A DNA stretch of 33,293 nucleotides from an uncultured Cetobacterium sp. (GTDB lineage: Bacteria > Fusobacteriota > Fusobacteriia > Fusobacteriales > Fusobacteriaceae). Both the position numbers and the translations under genes were made by a program. Of the stretch, positions 16,145-23,267 are shown piece by piece. The stretch is from contig NZ_CAMFHX010000028.1 in NCBI RefSeq assembly GCF_945952365.1, positions 1-33,293 on the forward strand, written 5' to 3'. How positions within the stretch are numbered: the stretch's first letter is position 1; each line of letters starts with the position of its first letter. The notes under the pieces are model-generated. The model was given only the letters and a program-made list of their open reading frames with translations. It was not told where the DNA came from and did no database searches.

Positions 16145-16163
16145 ATGATTTTAGGAGGATTTT

Positions 16164-16536
16164 ATGTTTAATGAGAAATTTTTAGAGGTTATATCAAAAG
16201 AGGGAGTTGTATCAATTGTAACGACTGGAGTAGATGAAGCTCATGTGTCAAATACTTGGAATAGTTATTTAACTATAGTTGAAGAGAATAAAATTTTAAT
16301 TCCAGCAGCAGCTATGATAAAAACAGAGAAAAATATAGATTTTAATAATAAAGTTAAGTTAACACTTGGGAGTCATGAAGTTATGGGATATAGATATATG
16401 GGAACTGGTTTTTTTAATTGAAGGAACAGCAAAATTTTTAAAATCAGGAGAGCATTTTGATATGATGAAGGAAAAATTCTCGTTTTTAACAAGAGTTTTA
16501 GAAATTACAGTTACTTCGTATAAGCAAACACTGTAA
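16164..16536 (+). pseudogene. PPOX-family flavoprotein gene with a one-base frameshift
   Basis: The frame from 16164 (MFNEKFLEVISKEGVVSIV) is a pyridoxamine-phosphate-oxidase-like FMN-binding fold, including HVSNTWNSYL, PAAAMIKTEKN and LGSHEVMGYRYMGTGF. It stops early at 16421. If one T is removed from the seven-T run at 16409-16415, the frame continues with GTGFLIEGTAKFLKSGEHFD and ends RVLEITVTSYKQTL at the TAA 16534-16536. That gives the usual length of about 123 residues. It is therefore a homopolymer frameshift: a real inactivation, a phase-variable run, or a sequencing or assembly error. The ribosome site GGAGGA lies 4-5 bases before the ATG. The mini-ferredoxin gene follows at 10 bp. 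Confidence 0.85.
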
Positions 16537-16545
16537 GGAGAAAAA

Positions 16546-16638
16546 ATGATAAGAGAGATTGATTCTTCAGCTTGTGTAAGTTGTGGAGCTTGTACATTGG
16601 TTTGTCCAATGAATGCAGTTATAGAAAAAGCAGCCTAG
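16546..16638 (+). CDS. 30-residue single-cluster mini-ferredoxin
   Basis: After an AAGGAG site, ATG at 16546 opens a 30-codon frame with the complete [4Fe-4S] motif CVSCGACTLVCP (C10, C13, C16, C20 then Pro). Ordinary bacterial ferredoxins have about 55 residues and two such motifs, so this is half of one. The stop codon lies inside the terminator hairpin, so nothing longer can follow. Placement directly after the PPOX flavoprotein gene suggests an electron-transfer partner. It could also be a remnant of a longer ferredoxin, but motif, start and ribosome site are intact. Confidence 0.75.
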   Translation: MIREIDSSACVSCGACTLVCPMNAVIEKAA

Positions 16639-16655
16639 ATTTAGGCTGCTTTTTA
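16625..16655. terminator. Terminator overlapping the mini-ferredoxin stop
   Basis: AAAAAGCAGCCTA (16625-16637) pairs with TAGGCTGCTTTTT (16642-16654). It lies between convergent genes and includes the stop region of both. Confidence 0.92.
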
Positions 16656-16973
16656 ATTTCTAGACCCCCACTCATGCATAAGTGTTAAAATTGGAATTAA
16701 CTCCATCCCTTTTTCTGTAATAGAGTATTCAACTTTCGGAGGAACTTGGGGATATTCTTTTCTATTTATTAAGCCATCTTCTGCAAGCTCTTTAAGCTGT
16801 TGTGCTAACATTTTGTGATTTATTCCATTTAATCTTTTTTTTAGTTCACCATATCTATGAATTCCCTCTGTTCCAAGATGCCATAGAATAACGGGTTTCC
16901 ATTTTCCACCCATAAAATCTAATGTATACTCAATAGAGCATTGATATTTTTCTCTTCTTTCTAAATCTCTCAT
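16653..16973 (-). CDS. HxlR-family transcriptional regulator
   Basis: The product is 106 residues if started at ATG 16973 (MRDLERREKYQCSIEYTL), which has AAGGAG 5 bases upstream. The in-frame GTG at 16979 overlaps that site. A single winged helix has the HxlR pattern: one Cys near the N-terminus (C12), then GGKWKPVILWHL, GINHKMLAQQLKELAEDGLI and the wing YPQVPPKVEYSITEKG. Members with one N-terminal Cys often sense electrophiles or oxidants (HypR, YodB, QorR). It is divergent from a VOC-family gene and shares an inverted-repeat operator with it, so that gene is the likely target. Confidence 0.93.
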   Translation of the reverse strand: MRDLERREKYQCSIEYTLDFMGGKWKPVILWHLGTEGIHRYGELKKRLNGINHKMLAQQLKELAEDGLINRKEYPQVPPKVEYSITEKGMELIPILTLMHEWGSRN

Positions 16974-16989
16974 ATTCACTCCTTTACTT

Positions 16990-17018
16990 ACTTTTTAGAT
17001 AGTATATTACTAAAAAGT
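16990..17018. promoter_or_regulatory. Inverted-repeat operator for the HxlR regulator
   Basis: ACTTTTTAG (16990-16998) and CTAAAAAGT (17010-17018) are perfect inverted 9-mers, 11 bases apart. They lie just upstream of the regulator and next to the -35 of the divergent VOC gene, a typical place for an autoregulatory site. Confidence 0.6.
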
Positions 17019-17024
17019 GCATAC

Positions 17025-17053
17025 TTTACATAATTATTATATTAATATATACT
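17025..17053 (+). promoter_or_regulatory. Promoter of the VOC gene
   Basis: TTTACA (17025-17030) and TATACT (17048-17053) are 17 bases apart, and the gene starts at 17106. Confidence 0.7.
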
Positions 17054-17105
17054 AAATGAGTAAATAACGCAAGTTAAAATTTTAAGTAATTTAGGAGGAA
17101 AAAAT

Positions 17106-17615
17106 ATGTATCCAAGAAATTTTTCACATATAGGAATATCAGTACCAAACTTAGAAGAGGCTGTTAAATTTTATAGCGAAGTTATGAATTGGTATGTAAT
17201 AATGGCACCAACTTTAGTAAAAGAGGAGAAGGAAACAGCAATAGGAGTAATGTGTATTGATGTTTTCGGAGAAAACTGGGGTGAATTTAAGATAGCTCAC
17301 CTTTCAACAGGAGATGGAATAGGAATAGAGTTATTTGAATTCCCACAAAATGACAGACCAAGAAATGAGTTCAATCCATACCCTACAGGAGTGTTCCACT
17401 TCTCAGTAAAGGATCCTAACATTGAAGAGTTAACAGCTAAAATTGTAGCTGCTGGTGGAAAGCAAAGAATGCCAATCAGAGAATACTATCCAGGAGAAAA
17501 ACCATATAGAATGGTTTACTGTGAAGATCCATTTGGAAATATAATTGAAATTTATACTCACTCATATGAAATGCACTATGGTGCTGGAGCTTACCAACAC
17601 GAATTAAAAGATTAA
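17106..17615 (+). CDS. VOC (glyoxalase/dioxygenase-fold) metalloenzyme
   Basis: The 169-residue protein has two VOC beta-alpha-beta-beta-beta modules: one begins FSHIGISVPNLEEAVKFYSE, the other GVFHFSVKDPNIEELTAKI and ends EDPFGNIIEIY. H8, E75, H98 and E148 are at the usual metal-ligand positions of glyoxalase I-like enzymes. Divergence from an HxlR regulator suggests induction by a reactive carbonyl or quinone and a detoxifying role. The exact substrate is not visible. It has a good AGGAGG site, its own promoter and terminator. Confidence 0.85.
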   Translation: MYPRNFSHIGISVPNLEEAVKFYSEVMNWYVIMAPTLVKEEKETAIGVMCIDVFGENWGEFKIAHLSTGDGIGIELFEFPQNDRPRNEFNPYPTGVFHFSVKDPNIEELTAKIVAAGGKQRMPIREYYPGEKPYRMVYCEDPFGNIIEIYTHSYEMHYGAGAYQHELKD

Positions 17616-17619
17616 TAAG

Positions 17620-17647
17620 AAAGCAAGGAATTTTTTCCTTGCTTTTT
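17620..17647. terminator. Terminator after the VOC gene
   Basis: AAAGCAAGGAA (17620-17630) pairs with TTCCTTGCTTT (17635-17645), followed by T's. It lies between convergent genes. Confidence 0.9.
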
Positions 17648-18349
17648 CTATCTTTTAGAAATAAATGAAAATTCATAAATTTTTGGATTAAAATAAAGCT
17701 CACTATATTCAAAAGCAATATCATCTTTTGAAATTCCAATAGATGTTTTATAAAAAATTGGTTCAGATTCTCTTAAATCAAAAATTTTTACCAAATCTTT
17801 ATCTGGTAATATGGGTGTAATTTTGTTGTAACTTTCTTTTATTGATAAAGTTTTTTCAACAAAATCATATTTAGAACCTAACATAATATCTTTACTTAAT
17901 TCTGGGAAAAGTTTCTTAGGAAGATATGTATTTTCAAGATTTGCAGGAATATCATCCAAATAACGAACTCTTTTTATAAAAAAGAAAATCTCATCAGATT
18001 TACAATTAAATATCTCTATCAATTTAGAATCTGCATAAATCTCCTTAAACTCAATAACATCAGTATGTGGAGTTTGATTTAAAAAATGAGATTTCTCACT
18101 AAAACTTAATTGTTCACTTATATTTAGATTTAAAGTATTTTTTTTAATATAATTTCCACTTCCAACACGTTTTTCTAAAAGTCCTTTTAATACCAAATAG
18201 TCAATAGCATTTCTAACTGTAACTCTAGTTACATTGTATTCTTCTGCTAAAACTCTTTCAGCTGGAAGACGTTCATTTTTTTTATATACATTATTTAAAA
18301 TTTTCTCTTCTAACTCTTTTGCAATTGCAATATACCTAGGTAATTTCAT
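17648..18349 (-). CDS. GntR-family (HutC/UTRA) sugar-operon repressor
   Basis: The 233-residue protein has an N-terminal GntR winged helix (about 5-70: LPAERVLAEEYNVTRVTVRNAIDYLVLKGLLEK is its core, with the wing VGSGNYIKK). A UTRA effector domain (about 85-230) binds phosphorylated sugars in relatives such as TreR and NagR. It is divergent from the PTS/6-phospho-alpha-glucosidase operon. A perfect palindrome of HutC type (GGTATATACC core) sits at that operon's +1, so it is very likely its repressor, induced by a disaccharide 6-phosphate. Confidence 0.93.
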   Translation of the reverse strand: MKLPRYIAIAKELEEKILNNVYKKNERLPAERVLAEEYNVTRVTVRNAIDYLVLKGLLEKRVGSGNYIKKNTLNLNISEQLSFSEKSHFLNQTPHTDVIEFKEIYADSKLIEIFNCKSDEIFFFIKRVRYLDDIPANLENTYLPKKLFPELSKDIMLGSKYDFVEKTLSIKESYNKITPILPDKDLVKIFDLRESEPIFYKTSIGISKDDIAFEYSELYFNPKIYEFSFISKR

Positions 18350-18384
18350 TCAGCTCTCCTATAAATTTTTTGTTTTATTCTTTA

Positions 18385-18413
18385 ATTATAATTTTTATTT
18401 TAAAAAAAATCAA
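18385..18413 (-). promoter_or_regulatory. Promoter of the GntR regulator
   Basis: On the minus strand TTGATT (18413-18408) and TATAAT (18390-18385) are 17 bases apart, close to the divergent PTS promoter. Confidence 0.7.
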
Positions 18414-18424
18414 TAAAAAAACTA

Positions 18425-18453
18425 TTGACAAATTTCTAAAAATGAAATATTAT
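18425..18453 (+). promoter_or_regulatory. Promoter of the PTS operon
   Basis: TTGACA (18425-18430) and TATTAT (18448-18453) are 17 bases apart. The start near 18460 falls at the edge of the palindromic operator. Confidence 0.85.
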
Positions 18454-18461
18454 GGATTTGT

Positions 18462-18479
18462 AATTGGTATATACCAATT
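18462..18479. promoter_or_regulatory. Perfect 18-bp palindromic operator
   Basis: AATTGGTATATACCAATT is identical on both strands and fits the GT-N-TA-N-AC pattern of HutC-subfamily GntR regulators. It lies at and after the predicted transcription start, so binding would block polymerase. Confidence 0.8.
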
Positions 18480-18502
18480 TAAAAAATAGTTTTGGGGGTA
18501 AC

Positions 18503-20107
18503 ATGGAAAGAGTTTTAAAAAAAGATAACGGTTTAAATTTTGAAAGTCTAAAAAAAACTATAACTCGATTGGGTACCGAGTTTTCTAAAGGTATTTTAGT
18601 ACCTGTATTCACACTTCCGATAGTTGGTATGTTGTTAGCAGTTGGGGTATTGCTCACAAATCCATCTATACCAATTTCTAAAATTGAATGGATTAATAAT
18701 TTTGGAGTTTTAACAAAAGATTCATTACTAAGTATTTTTATAAATCTATCTCCCGTTTTTGCTGTAGGTATTGCATCGGGAATGGCGAAAAGAAAAAAAG
18801 GAGATGCTGGATTAAGTGGAATTATTTTATTCTTTATCTTTCTTTATGCAATGAATTCATTTATGAAAATAAATAACTTGCTAGTTACTGGAGATTTAAG
18901 AGGAAGTGGACAAAGCTTAGTCTTAGGAGTTCAAGTTTTAGATATGGGTGTTTTTTTAGGAATAATTTTAGGATTAGTTACATCATACCTTCATAATAAA
19001 TTTGTTGAGAAAGAGTTTGATGGAGCTATGAGACTTTATGGAAGTTCAAATTTAGCACTTCTAATTGGAATTCCAGTAGTAATAATGTTATCAATTTTCT
19101 TTACATATACGTGGCCGATAATTCAACTCTTCATAGCTAAAATGACAAATACAATAGTTTCAACAGGAGTATTTGGAGTAGGAATTTATGGATTTTTAGA
19201 AAGAGTGTTAATACCAACAGGTTTACATCATCTTTTATGGGTACCAGTTGAACTTTCTTCTATAAGTGGAACGGGTGTAGTTGATGGGCAATATTTAGAA
19301 GGTGTTAGAAATATAGCAATGGCAGAATTATCATCATCAAGTGTAGATAGATTAGGACCAGGAGCAGTATATTTAACAAAAGCGATGAGTAAGATGTTTG
19401 GGTTAGTTGGAGCTGCTTTAGCTATGTATAAGTGTTCAAATAGTGATTTAAAAGAAAAAACAAAAGGAATTTTAATTCCAGCTGTAGGAGCAGCAGTTTT
19501 AGCTGGGGTAACAGAGCCGTTAGAATTTTCATTTTTATTCACAGCTCCCTTACTATTTGTAGTTCATGCAATTTTAGCTGGACTTGGAATGGCAGTAGCA
19601 GCTTTACTTGATTTGAGAGTGATTGCGGTATCAGGAGGAATAGAATTTTTGGCTATGATGTTACCAGCAGGATCAAAAGGTGATACATTTAAATTTATCT
19701 TATTAGGATTAGCACAAATAGGTCTATACTTTGGAATCTTTACTCTTCTAATTAAAAAGTTTAATTTAAAGACACCTGGAAGAGAAGGGGAAGATGTTAA
19801 ACTTTATACAAAGCAAGATTATAAAGAAAAGCAATCAGAAACATCTGTCAAAACTAACAGCGATAAAGCTAAAAATATAGTTTTAGGTTTAGGTGGATCT
19901 GAGAATATAAAAAGTGTTACAAATTGTTACTCTCGATTGAGGGTTCAAGTTGCTAATTTAAATAGTATAGATGAAAGTATTTTAAATACAACAGGATGTA
20001 GTGGAATCGTTAAAAACTCTGAAGGAGTTCAAATTATATATGGCTTATCAGTTCAAAAGATAAAAAAAGAAGTTTGTAAAGAATTAAATATAAAAGATGA
20101 AGAATAA
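18503..20107 (+). CDS. PTS IICB component, alpha-glucoside/maltose type
   Basis: The 534-residue product imports and phosphorylates a glucoside. The IIC domain (about 20-420) has some ten membrane segments and GLHHLLWVPVEL, the conserved substrate-loop motif of the glucose/maltose superfamily, plus VTEPLEFSFLF. After a hydrophilic linker, the C-terminal IIB domain (about 450-534) has SVTNCYSRLRV with phospho-acceptor C475 and GCSGIVKNSEGVQIIYG. No IIA domain or gene is present, so a IIA from elsewhere must supply phosphate. The start at 18503 is set by GGGGGT 5-6 bases before the ATG; the earlier TTG at 18464 lies in the operator. With the GH4 gene 12 bp downstream, the likely substrate is maltose or another alpha-glucoside. 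Confidence 0.9.
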   Translation: MERVLKKDNGLNFESLKKTITRLGTEFSKGILVPVFTLPIVGMLLAVGVLLTNPSIPISKIEWINNFGVLTKDSLLSIFINLSPVFAVGIASGMAKRKKGDAGLSGIILFFIFLYAMNSFMKINNLLVTGDLRGSGQSLVLGVQVLDMGVFLGIILGLVTSYLHNKFVEKEFDGAMRLYGSSNLALLIGIPVVIMLSIFFTYTWPIIQLFIAKMTNTIVSTGVFGVGIYGFLERVLIPTGLHHLLWVPVELSSISGTGVVDGQYLEGVRNIAMAELSSSSVDRLGPGAVYLTKAMSKMFGLVGAALAMYKCSNSDLKEKTKGILIPAVGAAVLAGVTEPLEFSFLFTAPLLFVVHAILAGLGMAVAALLDLRVIAVSGGIEFLAMMLPAGSKGDTFKFILLGLAQIGLYFGIFTLLIKKFNLKTPGREGEDVKLYTKQDYKEKQSETSVKTNSDKAKNIVLGLGGSENIKSVTNCYSRLRVQVANLNSIDESILNTTGCSGIVKNSEGVQIIYGLSVQKIKKEVCKELNIKDEE

Positions 20108-20119
20108 GGGGAGGATATT

Positions 20120-21451
20120 ATGAAAAAATATGTTGTAGTAATTGCTGGTGGAGGAAGTACATTTACACCTGGAGTGGTAAAAGCTTTATTGAGTAAAAAA
20201 AATGAGTTTAAACTAGATGAATTGAGAGTATTTGATATAGATGCAGAAAGACAAAGAAAAATCTCTGTTATAACAAAAAGTGTTGTAGATGAGATGGATC
20301 CAGGATTATTATTTACAGAGCATACAGATCCTGAATCAGCGTTTAAAGATGCAGATTTTGTATTTGCACAAATTAGAACTGGAAAATATGCAATGAGAGA
20401 GTTAGATGAGAAAATACCTCTATCTTTAGATACTATCGGACAAGAGACTTGTGGTCCAGGTGGAATGGCTTATGCATTAAGAGCAATTAAACCAATGGTA
20501 GAATTAGTTGATTATATGGAAAAATATTCTAAAAAAGATTGTTGGATGATAAACTATTCAAATCCAGCTTCAATAGTAGCTGAAGCTATGAGAAGATTAA
20601 AACCAAACTCTAGAGTTCTTAATATATGTGATATGCCAGTAGGTATGATGCAAAAAATGACAGATATATTTAAATGTGACTATGAAGAGATTGAACCAGA
20701 ATACTTTGGACTTAATCACTTTGGATGGTTTACTAGCTTAAAAGTAAATGGAGTTGAAAGAATCGAAGAGATGAAATCATTTATAAAAGAGCACGGTTTA
20801 TTCCCTGAAACAAATTATGACTTACAACATAAAGATGCCTCTTGGCAAAAAACATATAAAAATATGAAATATATATTAAATCTATTTGATGATTATATAC
20901 CAAATACATATATGCAATATTACCTACTTGGAGACTTAGTTTTAAATCAATTAAATAAAGATTATACAAGAGCGAATGAGGTTATGGACGGAAGAGAAAC
21001 AACTTTATTTAAAGCTATAGCTGAGTATGAAAAAACAGGAAATTATGATAGAGAAGCTTTCCATGTAGGAGCTCACGGGTTATTTATAGTTGATGTAGCA
21101 AACTCTTTAGCAAATGATTTAAATAAAAAATATCTAGTAATAGTTGAAAATAATGGTTCTATAAAAAATTTACCAGATGATGCTATGATAGAAATTCCTT
21201 GTTTAATCACTAAAAATGGACCAGTAAGTACATACGAAAACTTAGAGATTCCAACATTTAACAAAGGAATGATTGAGCAACAGTTAGCTTCTGAAAAATG
21301 TTTAGTTGATGCATATATGGAAAACTCTTATGATAAGGCACTAAAGGCATTAACTTTAAATAAAACAGTTTCATCGGCTTTAAAAGCAAAAGATATTCTA
21401 GATAGAATGATCGAAGCAAATAAAGATTTTTGGCCGGAATTAAAAAAGTAA
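20120..21451 (+). CDS. malH: 6-phospho-alpha-glucosidase, GH4 (MalH/GlvA type)
   Basis: The enzyme (443 residues) cleaves the alpha-glucoside 6-phosphate made by the PTS into glucose 6-phosphate and a sugar. It uses the NAD+ and divalent-metal redox mechanism of family GH4. The N-terminus has the NAD-binding VVIAGGGSTFTPG (7-18 region). GQETCGPGG (107-115) and NICDMPVG (168-175) follow, with metal ligands C170 and H200 (GLNHFGWF). The CDMP motif marks the alpha-specific subgroup; beta-specific members have CNVP or similar. Length agrees with MalH of Fusobacterium mortiferum. It is the middle gene of the operon. Confidence 0.93.
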   Translation: MKKYVVVIAGGGSTFTPGVVKALLSKKNEFKLDELRVFDIDAERQRKISVITKSVVDEMDPGLLFTEHTDPESAFKDADFVFAQIRTGKYAMRELDEKIPLSLDTIGQETCGPGGMAYALRAIKPMVELVDYMEKYSKKDCWMINYSNPASIVAEAMRRLKPNSRVLNICDMPVGMMQKMTDIFKCDYEEIEPEYFGLNHFGWFTSLKVNGVERIEEMKSFIKEHGLFPETNYDLQHKDASWQKTYKNMKYILNLFDDYIPNTYMQYYLLGDLVLNQLNKDYTRANEVMDGRETTLFKAIAEYEKTGNYDREAFHVGAHGLFIVDVANSLANDLNKKYLVIVENNGSIKNLPDDAMIEIPCLITKNGPVSTYENLEIPTFNKGMIEQQLASEKCLVDAYMENSYDKALKALTLNKTVSSALKAKDILDRMIEANKDFWPELKK

Positions 21452-21464
21452 ATAGGAGAGAAAA

Positions 21465-22448
21465 ATGAAATATAAACAATTTAAAGCATTAAACGATGAA
21501 AAATTATCTGCTGTTGGATTTGGTTGTTGGGCACTTGGTGGAACTTGGAATAATACAGAAGATAAAAAATCTATTGAAACTATAAAGCGAGCTGTAGAAC
21601 TTGGAATAAACTTTTTTGATGTTGCTCCTATTTATGGAATGGGACATTCAGAAACAATTTTAGGAGAAGCACTTAAAGAGTATGATAGAAAATCTCTATT
21701 TATTGGTACAAAATGTGGTTTAATTTGGGATGAGAATAAAGTTGTGACTAAAAGTATTTCAAGAGAAAGTCTTTATAGAGAGTTAAATGCATCTTTAGAA
21801 AGACTACAAACAAGCTATATTGACCTATATCAAATCCATTGGCCTTTTGAAGGTATGGAGTTAGAAGAGGGTATGGCTACATTAATGGAGATGAAAGAAA
21901 AAGGGCTTATCAGATATATTGGGTTATCTAACTTCTCATTAAAAGATACAAAGAGATGTATGGAGCTAGCACAAATTTCAACTCTTCAAGGATTATATAA
22001 TATGTTAGAACCAAACTCTGAAATATATCATCATAAACAATTAGAATATAGAACTAAAAATGAACTACTACCATTATGTAAAGAGAACGGGATGGCATTT
22101 TTACCTTATAGCCCTTTAATGCAAGGATTATTGACAGGAGAGTTTAAAAAGGAAAATAATTTTGATTCTTCGGATGATAGATCAAAAAATCCAAAGTTAA
22201 ATGGTGAAAGATTTATAAAATATTACGATTGTGTTGAAGAGTTAAAAGAAATAGCAAAAGAGATTGGAAAGCCATTGTCTCAACTAGCTATAAATTGGCT
22301 AATTAATCAAGAGGAGATAGGACCAGTAATATGTGGAGCACAAATTCCAGAACATATAGAGGAAAATGTTAAGAGTACTGAATGGAACTTAGATATCCAA
22401 TATTTAGATAAAATAGAAGAGATATTAAATAGATATAATTTAGATTAG
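21465..22448 (+). CDS. Aldo/keto reductase of the alpha-glucoside operon
   Basis: This 327-residue NAD(P)H-dependent TIM-barrel oxidoreductase has the catalytic tetrad intact: D52 and Y57 (FDVAPIYG), K83 (GTKCG) and H125 (QIHWP). The coenzyme-binding end reads PVICGAQIPEHIEEN. It starts 13 bp after the GH4 gene with a GGAGAG site and ends at the operon terminator, so it is co-expressed. A role in reducing a keto-sugar or aldehyde derived from an unusual disaccharide is conceivable, but the substrate is unknown. Confidence 0.9.
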   Translation: MKYKQFKALNDEKLSAVGFGCWALGGTWNNTEDKKSIETIKRAVELGINFFDVAPIYGMGHSETILGEALKEYDRKSLFIGTKCGLIWDENKVVTKSISRESLYRELNASLERLQTSYIDLYQIHWPFEGMELEEGMATLMEMKEKGLIRYIGLSNFSLKDTKRCMELAQISTLQGLYNMLEPNSEIYHHKQLEYRTKNELLPLCKENGMAFLPYSPLMQGLLTGEFKKENNFDSSDDRSKNPKLNGERFIKYYDCVEELKEIAKEIGKPLSQLAINWLINQEEIGPVICGAQIPEHIEENVKSTEWNLDIQYLDKIEEILNRYNLD

Positions 22449-22471
22449 AATTTTAATAAAAGTGAAAAACT

Positions 22472-22502
22472 AAGAGGCGATGTAAACATCGTCTCTTTTT
22501 TT
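22472..22502 (+). terminator. Terminator of the PTS operon
   Basis: AAGAGGCGATG (22472-22482) pairs with CATCGTCTCTT (22487-22497, one G-U pair) around a TAAA loop and is followed by T's. Confidence 0.9.
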
Positions 22503-22672
22503 AAATATTAAATAGAACACAAATAGTTAATTCAAGTTTCAAATTTTTCATTGTATTCAAGGGTTCAGGTAATATAAGTACGAACAAAATATAAAAACTA
22601 TTGTTATATATTAATCTTTAGGAATAAGTGTTAAAATAATGAAACAAAAAAATTACGGGGGGAATAATTAAT

Positions 22673-23245
22673 ATGAAAAAAATAAAAGCAATTATTACTA
22701 TGCAAGATAATCGAAATTTAACATTTGAACTGTATCCAGAAGTTGCACCAATAACCGTAAATAACTTTTTAGATTTAGCAAATTCAGGATTTTATGATGG
22801 CTTACCATTTCATAGAATAAAAAAAGATTGGGTTTTACAAGGTGGATCAACAGATGGAACATGTGAATCACCGACAGAGTTTTCTATAAAAGGGGAGTTC
22901 TCAGCAAATGGTGTTGAAAATAATATAAAACATAAAAAGGGAACGATATCAATGGCTAGATATGATCACTTTGATAGTGCTGGAGTTCAATTTTTTATTG
23001 TTCATATGGACTATGCTGAAAGCTTAGATGGTAAATATGCAGGTTTTGGTAAACTAATAGATGGTGAAGACCTTTTAGAAGAGCTTGCAAATGTGGAAAC
23101 TGATACAACACCAGGGAAATTTAACCCTCCAATAGTTCCAGTTATAATAAAGAGTATAAGAGTGATTGAAGGAGATTTCAAACTAGGAGAAGTTGAAAGA
23201 ATCTATCCAGCGGTATCAAAAGAATATACAGGAAATGCAAGTTAA
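22673..23245 (+). CDS. Cyclophilin-type peptidyl-prolyl isomerase
   Basis: This 190-residue cytoplasmic cyclophilin assists folding by proline isomerisation. Family motifs: FHRI (46-49, catalytic R48), GVQFFIV (104-110, Q106 and F108) and LDGKYAGFGKL. There is no signal peptide. An insert (CESPTEFSIKGEFSANGVEN) and a C-terminal tail of about 25 residues are typical for small bacterial forms. The ribosome site is GGGGG, 12-13 bases upstream. The membrane protein gene follows after 22 bp, so the two are probably co-transcribed. Confidence 0.93.
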   Translation: MKKIKAIITMQDNRNLTFELYPEVAPITVNNFLDLANSGFYDGLPFHRIKKDWVLQGGSTDGTCESPTEFSIKGEFSANGVENNIKHKKGTISMARYDHFDSAGVQFFIVHMDYAESLDGKYAGFGKLIDGEDLLEELANVETDTTPGKFNPPIVPVIIKSIRVIEGDFKLGEVERIYPAVSKEYTGNAS

Positions 23246-23267
23246 TCATAATTGAGGGAGGTTCATA

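Noticed and set aside
18464-18502. TTG start of the PTS gene at 18464
   Set aside because: It lies in the operator palindrome without a ribosome site; ATG 18503 has GGGGGT at good spacing.
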